Shown here piece by piece: positions 1 through 8,464 of a DNA stretch of 64,000 nucleotides; position 1 is the first letter of the stretch; each line of letters begins with the position of its first letter. The DNA comes from Steroidobacteraceae bacterium (GTDB lineage: Bacteria > Pseudomonadota > Gammaproteobacteria > Steroidobacterales > Steroidobacteraceae). Position numbers and translations under genes: made by a program. Below the pieces are notes generated by a model, which did no database searches, had not been told where the DNA came from, and saw only the letters and a program-made list of their open reading frames with translations. The stretch covers positions 1 through 64,000 of the forward strand of contig JANWJS010000037.1 of the NCBI GenBank assembly GCA_025451845.1. The letters run 5' to 3'.

Positions 1-48
1 CTCATCGCCGAGGCGGCGGTGACCTGGGAAGTGCAGCTCAAAGCCTGA
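1..48 (+). CDS. C-terminal end of an unidentified protein (truncated by window edge)
   Basis: The first 15 codons read in frame from base 1 to a TGA at 46-48, ending in TWEVQLKA. The gene starts outside the window. It converges on the leftward alaX-like gene. The tail is too short to assign a family, and the frame is chosen only because it is open and ends naturally before the next gene. Confidence 0.4.
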   Translation, partial: LIAEAAVTWEVQLKA

Positions 49-93
49 CACCGGGGGCCCGGCGCGATGCCGCGCCTGCCCGGCAGAAGCCGG

Positions 94-807
94 TCAACAC
101 GCGAGCACGATTTCTACGCGCTTGTTGCGCTTACCTTCGTTGCGTATGCGCGTGACGCGAATGCCGCCGATCTCCGCGATATTACCTACGTGCGTACCGC
201 CGCAGGGCTGCAGATCGATGCCCGGTATCTTGAGAAGGCGAACGCGTCCGACACCGCGCGGCGGTTGCACGCTCATCGTCTTGACGAGATCAGGCTGGGC
301 CTCGAGCTCCTCATCGGAGATCCAAACGGTTTCGGTGGCGACACCCGATCCGATCAGTGCGTTGGTTTCCCGCGTGATTCGCTCTGCGTCGAGTAAGGTT
401 ATATCGATGTCGAAGTCCAAGCGTCCTTTGTCGGGAGCGATATTGCCGCCGGACACCGGCGCGACCACGACGCAGGACAGCAGATGCAGCGCCGTGTGTA
501 GCCGCATGAGCGAGTAACGGCGCGCCCAGTCGATTTCCAGCATGAGGCGCTCGCCCGGCTCGGGTCGGGACGTGCCCGCAGCGGGAATGTGCAGCACGCT
601 GCCCGGCGTCTCACCCTTGCGGGTGTCCGCGATCGCAATCCGCTCGCCATCCTCACGCACGAGCACCCCGCTGTCGCCGGGCTGCCCGCCGCCGAGCGGA
701 TAGAAGATCGTGCGATCGAGCTCGATGCCCCGCTCATGTACCTCGAGAACGCGCGCCGCGGCGGTCCGCAGATAGGCATCGTCCCGGAAGAGAAGCTCGG
801 TATTCAA
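94..807 (-). CDS. alaX: AlaX-type alanyl-tRNA editing hydrolase
   Basis: Stand-alone editing protein related to the editing domain of alanyl-tRNA synthetase; the family removes wrongly attached serine or glycine from tRNA-Ala. The zinc-binding signature is complete: HTALH at about residues 104-108 and CGGTH at about 202-206. The glycine-rich GGGQPGDSG segment near residue 40 is typical of the AlaX-M subtype. The usual length of about 240 residues fits. An ATG lies at 838-840, but I favour a TTG at 805-807: it overlaps the stop of the upstream paaI-like gene as TTGA and gives the usual N-terminus (NTELLFRDDAY). It is the last gene of a leftward run with paaK and paaI, so translation is probably coupled. 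Confidence 0.85.
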   Translation of the reverse strand: MNTELLFRDDAYLRTAAARVLEVHERGIELDRTIFYPLGGGQPGDSGVLVREDGERIAIADTRKGETPGSVLHIPAAGTSRPEPGERLMLEIDWARRYSLMRLHTALHLLSCVVVAPVSGGNIAPDKGRLDFDIDITLLDAERITRETNALIGSGVATETVWISDEELEAQPDLVKTMSVQPPRGVGRVRLLKIPGIDLQPCGGTHVGNIAEIGGIRVTRIRNEGKRNKRVEIVLAC

Positions 808-1277
808 GCGCTGTACGGGACTATCTGGCCGCCCGTGCAATGCGAACGCCCACGAAAAAGCGCGATGGGCTCACCACGCTGGTTGCAGACGGAGATTTCA
901 TAGATCCCGCTTCGTTTGGAGCGCCAGAGCTCGCGCGCTTCCGCGGTGAGCTCGTCGTCCGTGCTCGTGGCCGCCAGGAAATCGATCGACGCGGCCGCGG
1001 CAACCGTCACCGCGTTGTACGTGTTGCAGGCCACCGCGAATGCGCTGTCGGCCAGGGCAAAGACGATCCCGCCGTGGCACATGCCATGGCCGTTGACCAT
1101 ATCGCTGCGCACGATCATCCGCAGGCGAGCGAAGCCCGGCTTTACCGCCTCAACCCGCATGCCGAGGTTCCTGGACGCCTCATCTGCGGCAAAGAGCGCC
1201 TGCGCGCAGAGCTCTGCGACTCGTTGCGCTTCGCGGACAGGCTGACTCGCATGACCCGAGACCTTCTCTGTTGTCAT
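804..1277 (-). CDS. paaI: PaaI-type hotdog-fold acyl-CoA thioesterase
   Basis: Hotdog thioesterase of the hydroxyphenylacetyl-CoA class, 157 residues. The family motif NGHGMCHGG at residues 62-70 is followed by LADSAF, with Asp77 in the catalytic position. In the phenylacetate pathway the enzyme frees CoA from dead-end ring-hydroxylated CoA esters. The chosen ATG (MTTEKV) is preceded by a GAAGGTGA stretch. A longer reading frame starts upstream, but its extra 30 residues are low-complexity and overlap paaK. The gene sits 37 bases after paaK and overlaps alaX by four bases. The ring epoxidase genes (paaABCDE) are not nearby, so a general aryl-CoA housekeeping role is possible. Confidence 0.85.
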   Translation of the reverse strand: MTTEKVSGHASQPVREAQRVAELCAQALFAADEASRNLGMRVEAVKPGFARLRMIVRSDMVNGHGMCHGGIVFALADSAFAVACNTYNAVTVAAAASIDFLAATSTDDELTAEARELWRSKRSGIYEISVCNQRGEPIALFRGRSHCTGGQIVPYSA

Positions 1278-1314
1278 CTCTACTTCACCTTCGCGCGGTG
1301 CCCTGCGCAAGTGC

Positions 1315-2604
1315 TCATGATTTGCGCAGGTCGATGAGGCGCTTCGCCTTGCCGATCGATCGCTCAATGCTGCCCGGCAAATGCACCTCCACTTTAACGC
1401 TGATTCCGACGTAAGACTTCAGGTTATGCGCGAGGTCGCTCGCCGCCCGCCGCCGGGAATCATCGCTGGAATGCGTTTCTCCGGCGCTCTCGACGTGCAC
1501 GGTCAGGGCGTCCAGGTGACTCACACGAGCGACCTCGAGCCGGTAATGCGGCGCCAGTCCCGGGGTACGCAGGATCAGCTCCTCGATCTGCGACGGAAAA
1601 ATGTTGACGCCGCGAATGATGAGCATGTCGTCCGTCCGACCCGTAATCCTGGATATGCGCCGCATGGAGCAGGCGGTGGGTGGCAGCAATCGCGTCAGAT
1701 CGCGAGTGCGGTAGCGGATGACGGGAAGCGCTTCCTTGGTGAGCGAAGTCAGCACGAGCTCGCCCTCCTCGCCCTCCGGGAGTACCGCGCCCGTGTCAGG
1801 ATCGATGATCTCGGGGTAGAAATGGTCCTCCCAGATCACCGGGCCATCCTTCGTCGCCACGCACTCGCAGGCTACCCCTGGCCCCATGACTTCGGAGAGC
1901 CCATAGATGTCGACGGCCTCGATTCCCAGGGCCGACTCCACTCGCCTGCGCATGTCCTCCGTCCAAGGCTCCGCTCCGAGGATGCCGATGCTGAGCGAGC
2001 AGTCGCGCGGATCGGTCCCCTGCCGCGCCAGTTCCTCGGCAATGTTGAGGGCATAGGAGGGCGTGACCATGATGATGTCGGGGCGCAGGTCCCGGATCAG
2101 CTGCGCCTGCCGCTCCGTCTGGCCGCCGGACATGGGAATCACCGTGCAGCCCAGTCGCTCGGCGCCGTAGTGCGCGCCCAGCCCCCCGGTGAACAGGCCA
2201 TATCCGTACGCAATATGCACGATCTGGCCCGGGCGGCCGCCGGCTGCGCGGATGGAGCGCGCGACCAGGTCCGCCCACGATTCGATGTCCTTCGCCGTAT
2301 ATCCGACCACGGTAGGGCGGCCCGTCGTACCGCTCGAGGCGTGTACCCGCACCACCTTCTCGCGGGGCACGGCGAAGAGTCCGAAGGGATAGTGGTCGCG
2401 GAAGTCCTGCTTGATCAGGAACGGGAACTGGGCCAAATCCGCGAGCTGGCGCAGGTCATCGGGATGCGCCCCACGGGCATCGAAGCTGCGGCGGTAATGC
2501 TCAACATTCTGGTAGGCGTGACGTACCGACCACCGCAGCCGGTCGAGCTGCAGCGCACGAATCTCATCGATGCTCGCTCGCTCGGGTGACTCCGGACTCG
2601 TCAT
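1315..2604 (-). CDS. paaK: Phenylacetate-CoA ligase
   Basis: Adenylate-forming ligase that activates phenylacetate or a related aryl acid with ATP and CoA in the cytoplasm. From the chosen ATG (MTSPES) it has 429 residues, the normal PaaK size. The phosphate-binding motif SSGTTGRPT lies at residues 90-98. Later motifs also match: IYGLSE, YRTRDLT and the C-terminal GRTDDMLIIRGVNIFPSQIE hinge region. An upstream in-frame start would add 18 residues with no family support. It heads a leftward set with the PaaI thioesterase. Confidence 0.9.
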   Translation of the reverse strand: MTSPESPERASIDEIRALQLDRLRWSVRHAYQNVEHYRRSFDARGAHPDDLRQLADLAQFPFLIKQDFRDHYPFGLFAVPREKVVRVHASSGTTGRPTVVGYTAKDIESWADLVARSIRAAGGRPGQIVHIAYGYGLFTGGLGAHYGAERLGCTVIPMSGGQTERQAQLIRDLRPDIIMVTPSYALNIAEELARQGTDPRDCSLSIGILGAEPWTEDMRRRVESALGIEAVDIYGLSEVMGPGVACECVATKDGPVIWEDHFYPEIIDPDTGAVLPEGEEGELVLTSLTKEALPVIRYRTRDLTRLLPPTACSMRRISRITGRTDDMLIIRGVNIFPSQIEELILRTPGLAPHYRLEVARVSHLDALTVHVESAGETHSSDDSRRRAASDLAHNLKSYVGISVKVEVHLPGSIERSIGKAKRLIDLRKS

Positions 2605-2780
2605 CGGCTCACGCCCCTGCCCCTTAAAATGATAGTCGCGGGCGCACGCGGGCGCCACTTACCGGGCTATTGGGGCCTTGCAACCATTGCGCGACTTCTG
2701 GGTTCTAAAGGACAGGCCAGGCCTCGGGTCCGGCTGACGGAATTCCCATCGGCTCTCAATCCACTGCTGCAGGCACCCTC
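2605..2780. other. Divergent intergenic region between paaK and the DUF4097 gene
   Basis: A 176-base region that must hold both promoters. I see no convincing -35/-10 pair, dyad or small gene in it. Confidence 0.3.
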
Positions 2781-3689
2781 ATGGCCACATCGACAGCCAA
2801 AATCCTAGCGATCATTGCCGCGACACTCTGTACCTCGGTAGCGCTCGCCGCGCAAAGAACTTTCGATAAGCAGCTTAGCGCGCCCCCCGGTGGCCGCCTG
2901 ACATTCGACGCCGATGTCGGCTCTGTGACGATCGTGGGACGCGATGCCCCCGAGGTCGTCGTTCATGCGAAGCTGGAGGGCTCGGAGTCCCTTTTGGACC
3001 GCCTGCACATCCGCGCCGAGCAAACGGCATCGGGGGTCACGGTTGCGGCGCGCGCAGCCCACAACGGCTGGCTCGACTGGTTCAGTTGGGGGTCGACCCG
3101 GGTGGATTTCACGATCGAAGTGCCGCGCAATTATCCCGTTGATCTGCGCACCTCGGGAGGAGGTATCGATGTGCGGGGGTTGAATGCCACGGTACTCGGG
3201 AAGACCTCCGGCGGCGGCATTCGCCTCCAAAACATCAACGGCGGTATCAACATGCACACCTCCGGCGGCAGCATCGATGGAGATCATCTCAATGGCCCGG
3301 CAGAATTGAGCTCCTCGGGCGGCCCGATAGATGTTACGGATTCGACCGGCAATCTCGACCTGGACACCTCTGGCGGCGGCATCCACGTTCAGAACGACGA
3401 CGGTACCGTGCAGGCCCATACCTCCGGAGGCAGCATCCGCGCGGAGCTGCGCTCGAACCACGGCATCAGCCTTTCGACCTCGGGCGGCAGCATTACCCTG
3501 CTGCTCCCACAGAACACCCCAGGATCGCTCGACGCGGAGACGAGCGGCGGCAGCGTAACCTCTGACTTTCCCCTGACCACGACCCACTTCTCTTCCGGCA
3601 GTCACCTGCAGGGCACCATCGGAGGCGGTGGTGCGCCGATTTCGCTGCACACATCCGGTGGCAGCATCCGTCTCGGGCCTGAGAGCTAG
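2781..3689 (+). CDS. Exported DUF4097-type beta-repeat protein
   Basis: A 302-residue protein with a Sec signal peptide (hydrophobic stretch ending TSVALAAQ near residue 24). The rest is a ladder of beta-strand repeats of the form TSGGxI about every 19 residues; nine copies of the SGG core are visible from roughly residue 120 to the end. This is the hallmark of the DUF4097 / putative adhesin family, which folds as a right-handed beta-helix or solenoid. The biochemical role of the family is not established. It stands alone between divergent and convergent neighbours. A second DUF4097 protein lies at 45332-46261 in an ECF sigma operon, where this family is often found. Confidence 0.85.
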   Translation: MATSTAKILAIIAATLCTSVALAAQRTFDKQLSAPPGGRLTFDADVGSVTIVGRDAPEVVVHAKLEGSESLLDRLHIRAEQTASGVTVAARAAHNGWLDWFSWGSTRVDFTIEVPRNYPVDLRTSGGGIDVRGLNATVLGKTSGGGIRLQNINGGINMHTSGGSIDGDHLNGPAELSSSGGPIDVTDSTGNLDLDTSGGGIHVQNDDGTVQAHTSGGSIRAELRSNHGISLSTSGGSITLLLPQNTPGSLDAETSGGSVTSDFPLTTTHFSSGSHLQGTIGGGGAPISLHTSGGSIRLGPES

Positions 3690-3710
3690 AGCCGCGGGTA
3701 GGCGCTCCGC

Positions 3711-5744
3711 TCAGTGAGCATGGCGCGACTGGACGTCGAACGCCTTCCACTGCAGATCGATCAGGTAGGCGTGCAACGCAAGCGCATCGGCCACTGACAT
3801 CCTGGTGGCGAGCAGCGGAAAGCCCGCGCCAGCGGCGAACCCGGGCATGCCATTCGCGCGATGCGTCCCACCGAGGACGATCGCGAGAAACTGCTCGTGG
3901 ACGTCGGCCGGCATGTAGCGCAGGTCCGGAATCGTTCCGTTGAGTCGCCACTGACCGCTGCCGTCCGCGTCGGGTGAGTGGCAGTCGTCGCACATGAACT
4001 TCTCGAACACTTTGTGCCCGCGCTCGAGGGTAGCGGCAGCGGCGGTCTGCTCTGGCGGCCTCGGGATCTGAGGGACGGTCACGTGCGGATGGAGAAGCGT
4101 CATCGTGCCGCCGAGGCGGAAGGCCAGCAGCCGTGAAGGACCGAGCTTGGATTCTGGCGTGGCCATGGTGCTCACGGGACCGAAGAGACGCGAGCCGGAT
4201 CCGAGCCCGACCGGCATCAGCACGTACTGTCCCTTTCCGACCCTGTAAGTCACGGGCACCGAGTCGATCGCGGAGCCCGTCGCGATGGACCAGAGCTTCT
4301 TTCCGCGGTCCGCTGAATAGGCGTCGAATTCGCCTGTGCCCTGTCCCTGAAAGACCAGGTTTCCAGCCGTGGACAGCACGCCGCTGTTGGTCGAGAGTGG
4401 CTGCGGAATGGTCCAGCGAGCCGACCCGGCCATCGGATCCCACGCAATGAGGCGCCCCGTCGCCTGATCCTGATAACCCATGGGATGGGCGACATCGTCG
4501 TAGGTCGGGATATACACCAGGCGCGTGAGCGGGTCGTAGCTCATCGGCCACCAGTTGTGCCCGCTGCGCGGCCGCGCCACCGCCGCGCCTGCCGCCGTTT
4601 CCTGTGGGTGCGCGGTTGCAAGGTCCTTCTTCGCGATGAGCCGCCCGGTCCTGGCGTCGAGCAGAAAGAACGTGCCATTCCTCGGTACCGTCATCACAAC
4701 GTGCCGCGGCGCGCCGCCGATCGTCAGATCGGTCACGAGCACATGGAAGTTCTCGCTGTGGATGCTGGTCTGGTAGTGCCAGGCGTACTGACCGGTATCC
4801 GCCTGCACCGCGACGATGCAGCCGGCAAAGAGCCGCGCCCCGCTGATTCGCATATCGGCACGGTCGCCGAACAGCTCGTTGGGCGTCGCTCCTGCGGTCC
4901 CATAGATCACGTACCCGGTGGCCGGATCGTAGGTGATCGAATCCCAGACATCGCCGCCGCCCGCCTCCCACCAATGAGCGCCGGACCAGGTCTTCGCGGC
5001 CATTCGCAGCGCCGGGCTCTCAAATCCGCGCTCGGGGTCCCCGGGCACGTTCCAGAACCGCCAGGCGAGCTTGCCGGTGTCGGCATTGAAGGCGACCAGG
5101 GAGCCTCGCACTCCCGTGTCCGAGCCGTTGTAGCCGATATAGACCTTGCCGGCGCCCACGGTCGGCGCGCCGGTGATGCCGGTCTGAGTCGCGTCGACGC
5201 ATACTGGCGAGCTCCAGAGCTCCTTGCCGCTCGCTGCAGCGAGTGCGATCAGGCGGCAGTCCCCCGTCCCCAGGTACACCTTGCCGCGATACACGGCGAC
5301 CCCGCGGTTGGTGCGCGCAGCCCAGGAATTGCGCATCACGCTCAGCCGCACGTGCGGGTCGAATTGCCACAGCAGCCGACCCGATGCAGCATCCACTGCA
5401 TAAACGCGATCGAGCGAAGCGGTGGCGTAGATCGTGCCATCGACTACGATGGGCTCCGTGGCAAGTCCCATCGGGCTGTCGATGTCGAGCACCCAGGCGA
5501 GGCCTAATCGCTTGACGTTCGCGGCGTTGATCTGCCGCAACGGGCTGTAATGCTGCGAGCCGAAATCACCGCCGAGCACCAGCCAGTCGCGCCCGCGGCG
5601 TGCCTGCGCGATCACCCGCGCATCGGTGACATCGCCGGCTGTCGCGCCGGCCGGATGGTCGGCGGACCAGCCCGTGGCGACGGCAGCCGCCATCAGCACC
5701 GCAGCCGGGATCATCACCATCCCGGCGGCTTTCCGGCTCCTCAC
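3711..5744 (-). CDS. PQQ-dehydrogenase-like beta-propeller fused to cytochrome c
   Basis: Periplasmic quinohaemoprotein-type protein of about 677 residues. Propeller repeats of the quinoprotein alcohol dehydrogenase family run through the first 560 residues (GKVYLGTG, GVRGSLVAFNADTGKLAW, GGGDVWDSITYDP). A C-terminal cytochrome c domain carries CDDCH at 585-589. I chose the GTG at 5742-5744: it has a TGAGG ribosome site, lies seven bases after the TonB receptor stop, and gives a signal peptide starting VRSRK. ATGs at 5718-5720 and 5712-5714 are alternatives. Compared with family members as I remember them, the adjacent-cysteine pair is replaced by Trp-Ala and the three calcium/catalytic positions differ, so PQQ use is uncertain. 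It is probably co-transcribed with the receptor. Confidence 0.8.
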   Translation of the reverse strand: MRSRKAAGMVMIPAAVLMAAAVATGWSADHPAGATAGDVTDARVIAQARRGRDWLVLGGDFGSQHYSPLRQINAANVKRLGLAWVLDIDSPMGLATEPIVVDGTIYATASLDRVYAVDAASGRLLWQFDPHVRLSVMRNSWAARTNRGVAVYRGKVYLGTGDCRLIALAAASGKELWSSPVCVDATQTGITGAPTVGAGKVYIGYNGSDTGVRGSLVAFNADTGKLAWRFWNVPGDPERGFESPALRMAAKTWSGAHWWEAGGGDVWDSITYDPATGYVIYGTAGATPNELFGDRADMRISGARLFAGCIVAVQADTGQYAWHYQTSIHSENFHVLVTDLTIGGAPRHVVMTVPRNGTFFLLDARTGRLIAKKDLATAHPQETAAGAAVARPRSGHNWWPMSYDPLTRLVYIPTYDDVAHPMGYQDQATGRLIAWDPMAGSARWTIPQPLSTNSGVLSTAGNLVFQGQGTGEFDAYSADRGKKLWSIATGSAIDSVPVTYRVGKGQYVLMPVGLGSGSRLFGPVSTMATPESKLGPSRLLAFRLGGTMTLLHPHVTVPQIPRPPEQTAAAATLERGHKVFEKFMCDDCHSPDADGSGQWRLNGTIPDLRYMPADVHEQFLAIVLGGTHRANGMPGFAAGAGFPLLATRMSVADALALHAYLIDLQWKAFDVQSRHAH

Positions 5745-5751
5745 GACCGCC

Positions 5752-8319
5752 TCAGTAGCGATAGATAGCGGTAATCCCGAAAGTGCGCGGCGGGAGTGCC
5801 CACTGGGTTTGCAGCCGCGTCGCCGACTCGCAGGCAGGCGTCGGCGTCGCGCACACGCCGGGATCGATCGACCAGGCGTAGTTCGTGACCGTATGGCTGT
5901 TCGCGACGTTGTTGACGAAACCCTCGAACCGCCACGCACTGAAGCGCATGCCGCCGCGTATCGACATGAAGTTGGTCGAGCTGAGGACGTAGTTCGCCGC
6001 ATCGTACTGCTGTGTGTTCGGATCCTCTGCCGGTGACATCCACTTCGCACGTCCCTGGAACTCATCGTCGAAACGAACGAACGAGTCCCGGTCGAACAGC
6101 TGGAAATTATATTGCAGGCCGATCGAGGCGGTGACCGGCGGTCCCGGCTGGCCGCTCTCACCGGTGATCGCATCGCCATTGCTCACGATGGGCGTGATTT
6201 CAGCGGCGGAGAAGCGTGCGTCGCGGGTATAACGCGCATCGGTGTATCCGGCCGTGATCTCGGCCGTGAGGTGCTCGTCGAGCGCGATATCGAGCTGCAC
6301 GTCGGCGCCCTTGGCGGTCGCCTGTCCGAGGTTGGCGATGAAGGAGATCTGGCAGACCGGCGGCACCACCGATTGCTGAATGTCGTTCCAGCGGATGTAG
6401 TAGACACTGGTGGCGAGCTGTACCCGACCCGCGAAATTGTTCTTCGCCCCGATTTCATAGCTGTCCACCGAGTCGGAGCTGAAAGTCTGCGGCGAGGAGC
6501 TGATGCCGAAGTTCTGGAAGTCCGAGGCGCAGGCCGCGTAGGGCACGGGATTGTTCGCGCCGCCTGGCCTGAAGCCCTTGGCGTACGTCGCGTAATAGAG
6601 ATTGTCGTTGTCGTGCTGGTAGGAGAGGCTCACCTTTGGCGTGAACACCGTCTGTGTCTTGCCGCCAGTGCCAGTCTGCGGCGTCAGGAAGAGCTGCGGG
6701 CCACCGGTCAACGTGTTGAAGGTGTACTGCAGGCGCGACTCTCGCGCGCCGAGCGTGAGCAACCACCGCTTGGTGAACGCGTAGATCGCCTGGCCGTACC
6801 AGGCAATCTGGGTGTCCTTCGAGAAGGTCTGCAGAAAGTACGAGTCGTTCGGGAAGCGCGGGTCGTAGAGGATCGGCTGGTACGGGGTCGTGCAGGCGCC
6901 GGCCGTGGCATCGAAGTTGCAGAATACCGAGCCGTAATCCACACCCAGGTAAGCCTGCGTCAATTCGTTGAGCAGAGGATCGTGGATCAGCTCGAGGTAA
7001 CTCTGCCGGTTCTGGCTGTAGAAGAGGCCGGTCGTCCAGGTGAGCGCCGAATCGGGATCGCTCGACTGCAGCCGTAGCTCCTCGGTGAAGTTCTGCTGAC
7101 CGTTGTCGACGCTGGCCGGGGAGCGGTAATTGGTTGCGCCGCCAGGCAAGTGGACGCCGGCGCCATCGAGCAGAAGCGGATACCCCCCCGCGACGGACGC
7201 GAAGACCGCTCCGGACTGATAGAACCCGAGATTGTAGATCGTGCCGTCGTATCCGGTGGTATCCGTGCGGTGATAGTACGAGGCGTTCTCGATGAGCTGG
7301 AACTTGCCGAAGTCGCCCGTGATCTGCAGCGACGGCAGGTAGAATTTGTCGGGGCGCTCGCGCCGGTCCGGATTGGCGCTCACGAAACGGTCCTGGTCGG
7401 GATTGGAGTACAGCGGCCAGTAATCGCTAGTGTTGTTCGAAACCCGGCTCTGGTAATAAAAGCCCGGTCGCACCCGCCAAGTGTCGTTGATGGCCCAGAG
7501 GGCATCGAGCCGCACCAACGTGGAGTTGGCGTAGTTCGCGTTGTGCTGCAGCGTATTCAGGCTTACCGGATCGATCAGATCGATGTAGCCGCCATCGTGG
7601 CGGTACCAGACGGTAGCGCGCGCGCCGAGGGAGCCGGGAATGATCGCCGTTCCGCCGGCGAAACCCGCCTCATAGCTGGGAGCCCCACCTTGGGTGAACG
7701 AGACCTCGTCACGGCTGTATACGCTGGTTCCCGTGAGGTTCGGGGGCATCGTGATATAGCGCACGGTCCCGCCCTCGGAGCCGGCACCGAACAGCGTGCC
7801 CTGCGGTCCACGCAGCACCTCGACGCGCTGCAGATCGAACGCCTGCGGCAGTGCCTCGTCAGGGTTGAAAGCGAGCCCGCGCATCTGGATTGGCGTGTCG
7901 TCGATATAGATGCCGGTCGTGCCGGCGCCGCCGCTCGAAGCGATACCGCGAATGGAGATGTTGTTGGTGCCGGAATTGTCGATGTAGATGCCCGGAGTGA
8001 ATCGCGCGACGTCCTGGATGTCTTTGATCCCGCGCATGTCCATGCTGGCCTGGGTCAACGCCGAGATGCTCATCGGCACTTTGTTGATCGCCTCCGCGCG
8101 GCGGGTGGCGGTGACGACGACCTGACCCAGCTGTGCCGCGTCCGTGTTCGTGGCATCTGTCGCAGCGCCTTGGGTCGCGGCGACTTGCGGCTGCTGCTGC
8201 TGCGCAAACACCGGCCCCGCCAGCGCTGCTGCGGCCATTGCACCGTAAAAGAGGCGGCTCCGCGACGCGCGCGGCCCCGGCCGGTGAAACGTCTCGAAAT
8301 CGTGTCGAAGATCGTGCAT
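5752..8319 (-). CDS. TonB-dependent outer-membrane receptor
   Basis: An 855-residue receptor with a signal peptide ending PVFAQQ near residue 40. The plug begins with a TonB-box-like QVVVTATRR and contains IRGIAS, GIYIDDTPI and RVEVLRGPQGTLFG. A long beta-barrel ends in the expected aromatic residue (ITAIYRY). There is no N-terminal STN domain, so this is uptake rather than surface signalling. A GGGGGAG ribosome site precedes the ATG. The plug resembles receptors used for organic substrates more than siderophores. Its pairing with a quinoprotein and an IclR regulator suggests import of a small organic compound; the ligand is unknown. Confidence 0.9.
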   Translation of the reverse strand: MHDLRHDFETFHRPGPRASRSRLFYGAMAAAALAGPVFAQQQQPQVAATQGAATDATNTDAAQLGQVVVTATRRAEAINKVPMSISALTQASMDMRGIKDIQDVARFTPGIYIDNSGTNNISIRGIASSGGAGTTGIYIDDTPIQMRGLAFNPDEALPQAFDLQRVEVLRGPQGTLFGAGSEGGTVRYITMPPNLTGTSVYSRDEVSFTQGGAPSYEAGFAGGTAIIPGSLGARATVWYRHDGGYIDLIDPVSLNTLQHNANYANSTLVRLDALWAINDTWRVRPGFYYQSRVSNNTSDYWPLYSNPDQDRFVSANPDRRERPDKFYLPSLQITGDFGKFQLIENASYYHRTDTTGYDGTIYNLGFYQSGAVFASVAGGYPLLLDGAGVHLPGGATNYRSPASVDNGQQNFTEELRLQSSDPDSALTWTTGLFYSQNRQSYLELIHDPLLNELTQAYLGVDYGSVFCNFDATAGACTTPYQPILYDPRFPNDSYFLQTFSKDTQIAWYGQAIYAFTKRWLLTLGARESRLQYTFNTLTGGPQLFLTPQTGTGGKTQTVFTPKVSLSYQHDNDNLYYATYAKGFRPGGANNPVPYAACASDFQNFGISSSPQTFSSDSVDSYEIGAKNNFAGRVQLATSVYYIRWNDIQQSVVPPVCQISFIANLGQATAKGADVQLDIALDEHLTAEITAGYTDARYTRDARFSAAEITPIVSNGDAITGESGQPGPPVTASIGLQYNFQLFDRDSFVRFDDEFQGRAKWMSPAEDPNTQQYDAANYVLSSTNFMSIRGGMRFSAWRFEGFVNNVANSHTVTNYAWSIDPGVCATPTPACESATRLQTQWALPPRTFGITAIYRY

Positions 8320-8362
8320 ACGACTGACTCCCCCGGCCGCCGGCCCGCAGTGACGCGCGTGT

Positions 8363-8457
8363 GATATCGGTTATCGCTACGTTTGCATCGGTGAGTCTAG
8401 CGCACCGCCGCTGCCGGGATCAAATGCCTCTATCGGTTACCGATATTTGAGTATACT
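8363..8457. promoter_or_regulatory. Divergent promoter region with two copies of an IclR-like operator
   Basis: A near-perfect palindrome TATCGGTTACCGATA sits at 8431-8445, just upstream of a TATACT -10 (8452-8457) for the regulator. A second copy of its core, TATCGGTTATCG, lies at 8365-8376, in the leader of the TonB receptor gene. A leftward promoter TTGATC (8423-8418) and TAGACT (8399-8394), with an 18-base spacer, lies between them. The arrangement suits autorepression plus control of the receptor by the adjacent IclR protein; that link is inferred. Confidence 0.6.
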
Positions 8458-8464
8458 AATTGGC

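Noticed and set aside
1278-1367. Longer N-terminus for the PaaI thioesterase
   Set aside because: The added residues are low-complexity, overlap paaK and are absent from the family; the ATG at 1277 fits better.
3493-4974. A 493-codon leftward frame overlapping the quinoprotein in another frame
   Set aside because: Arg-rich shadow composition and no domain; the +0 frame has propeller repeats and CDDCH.
7150-8364. A 404-codon rightward frame over the TonB receptor
   Set aside because: Antisense shadow of the receptor plug region.
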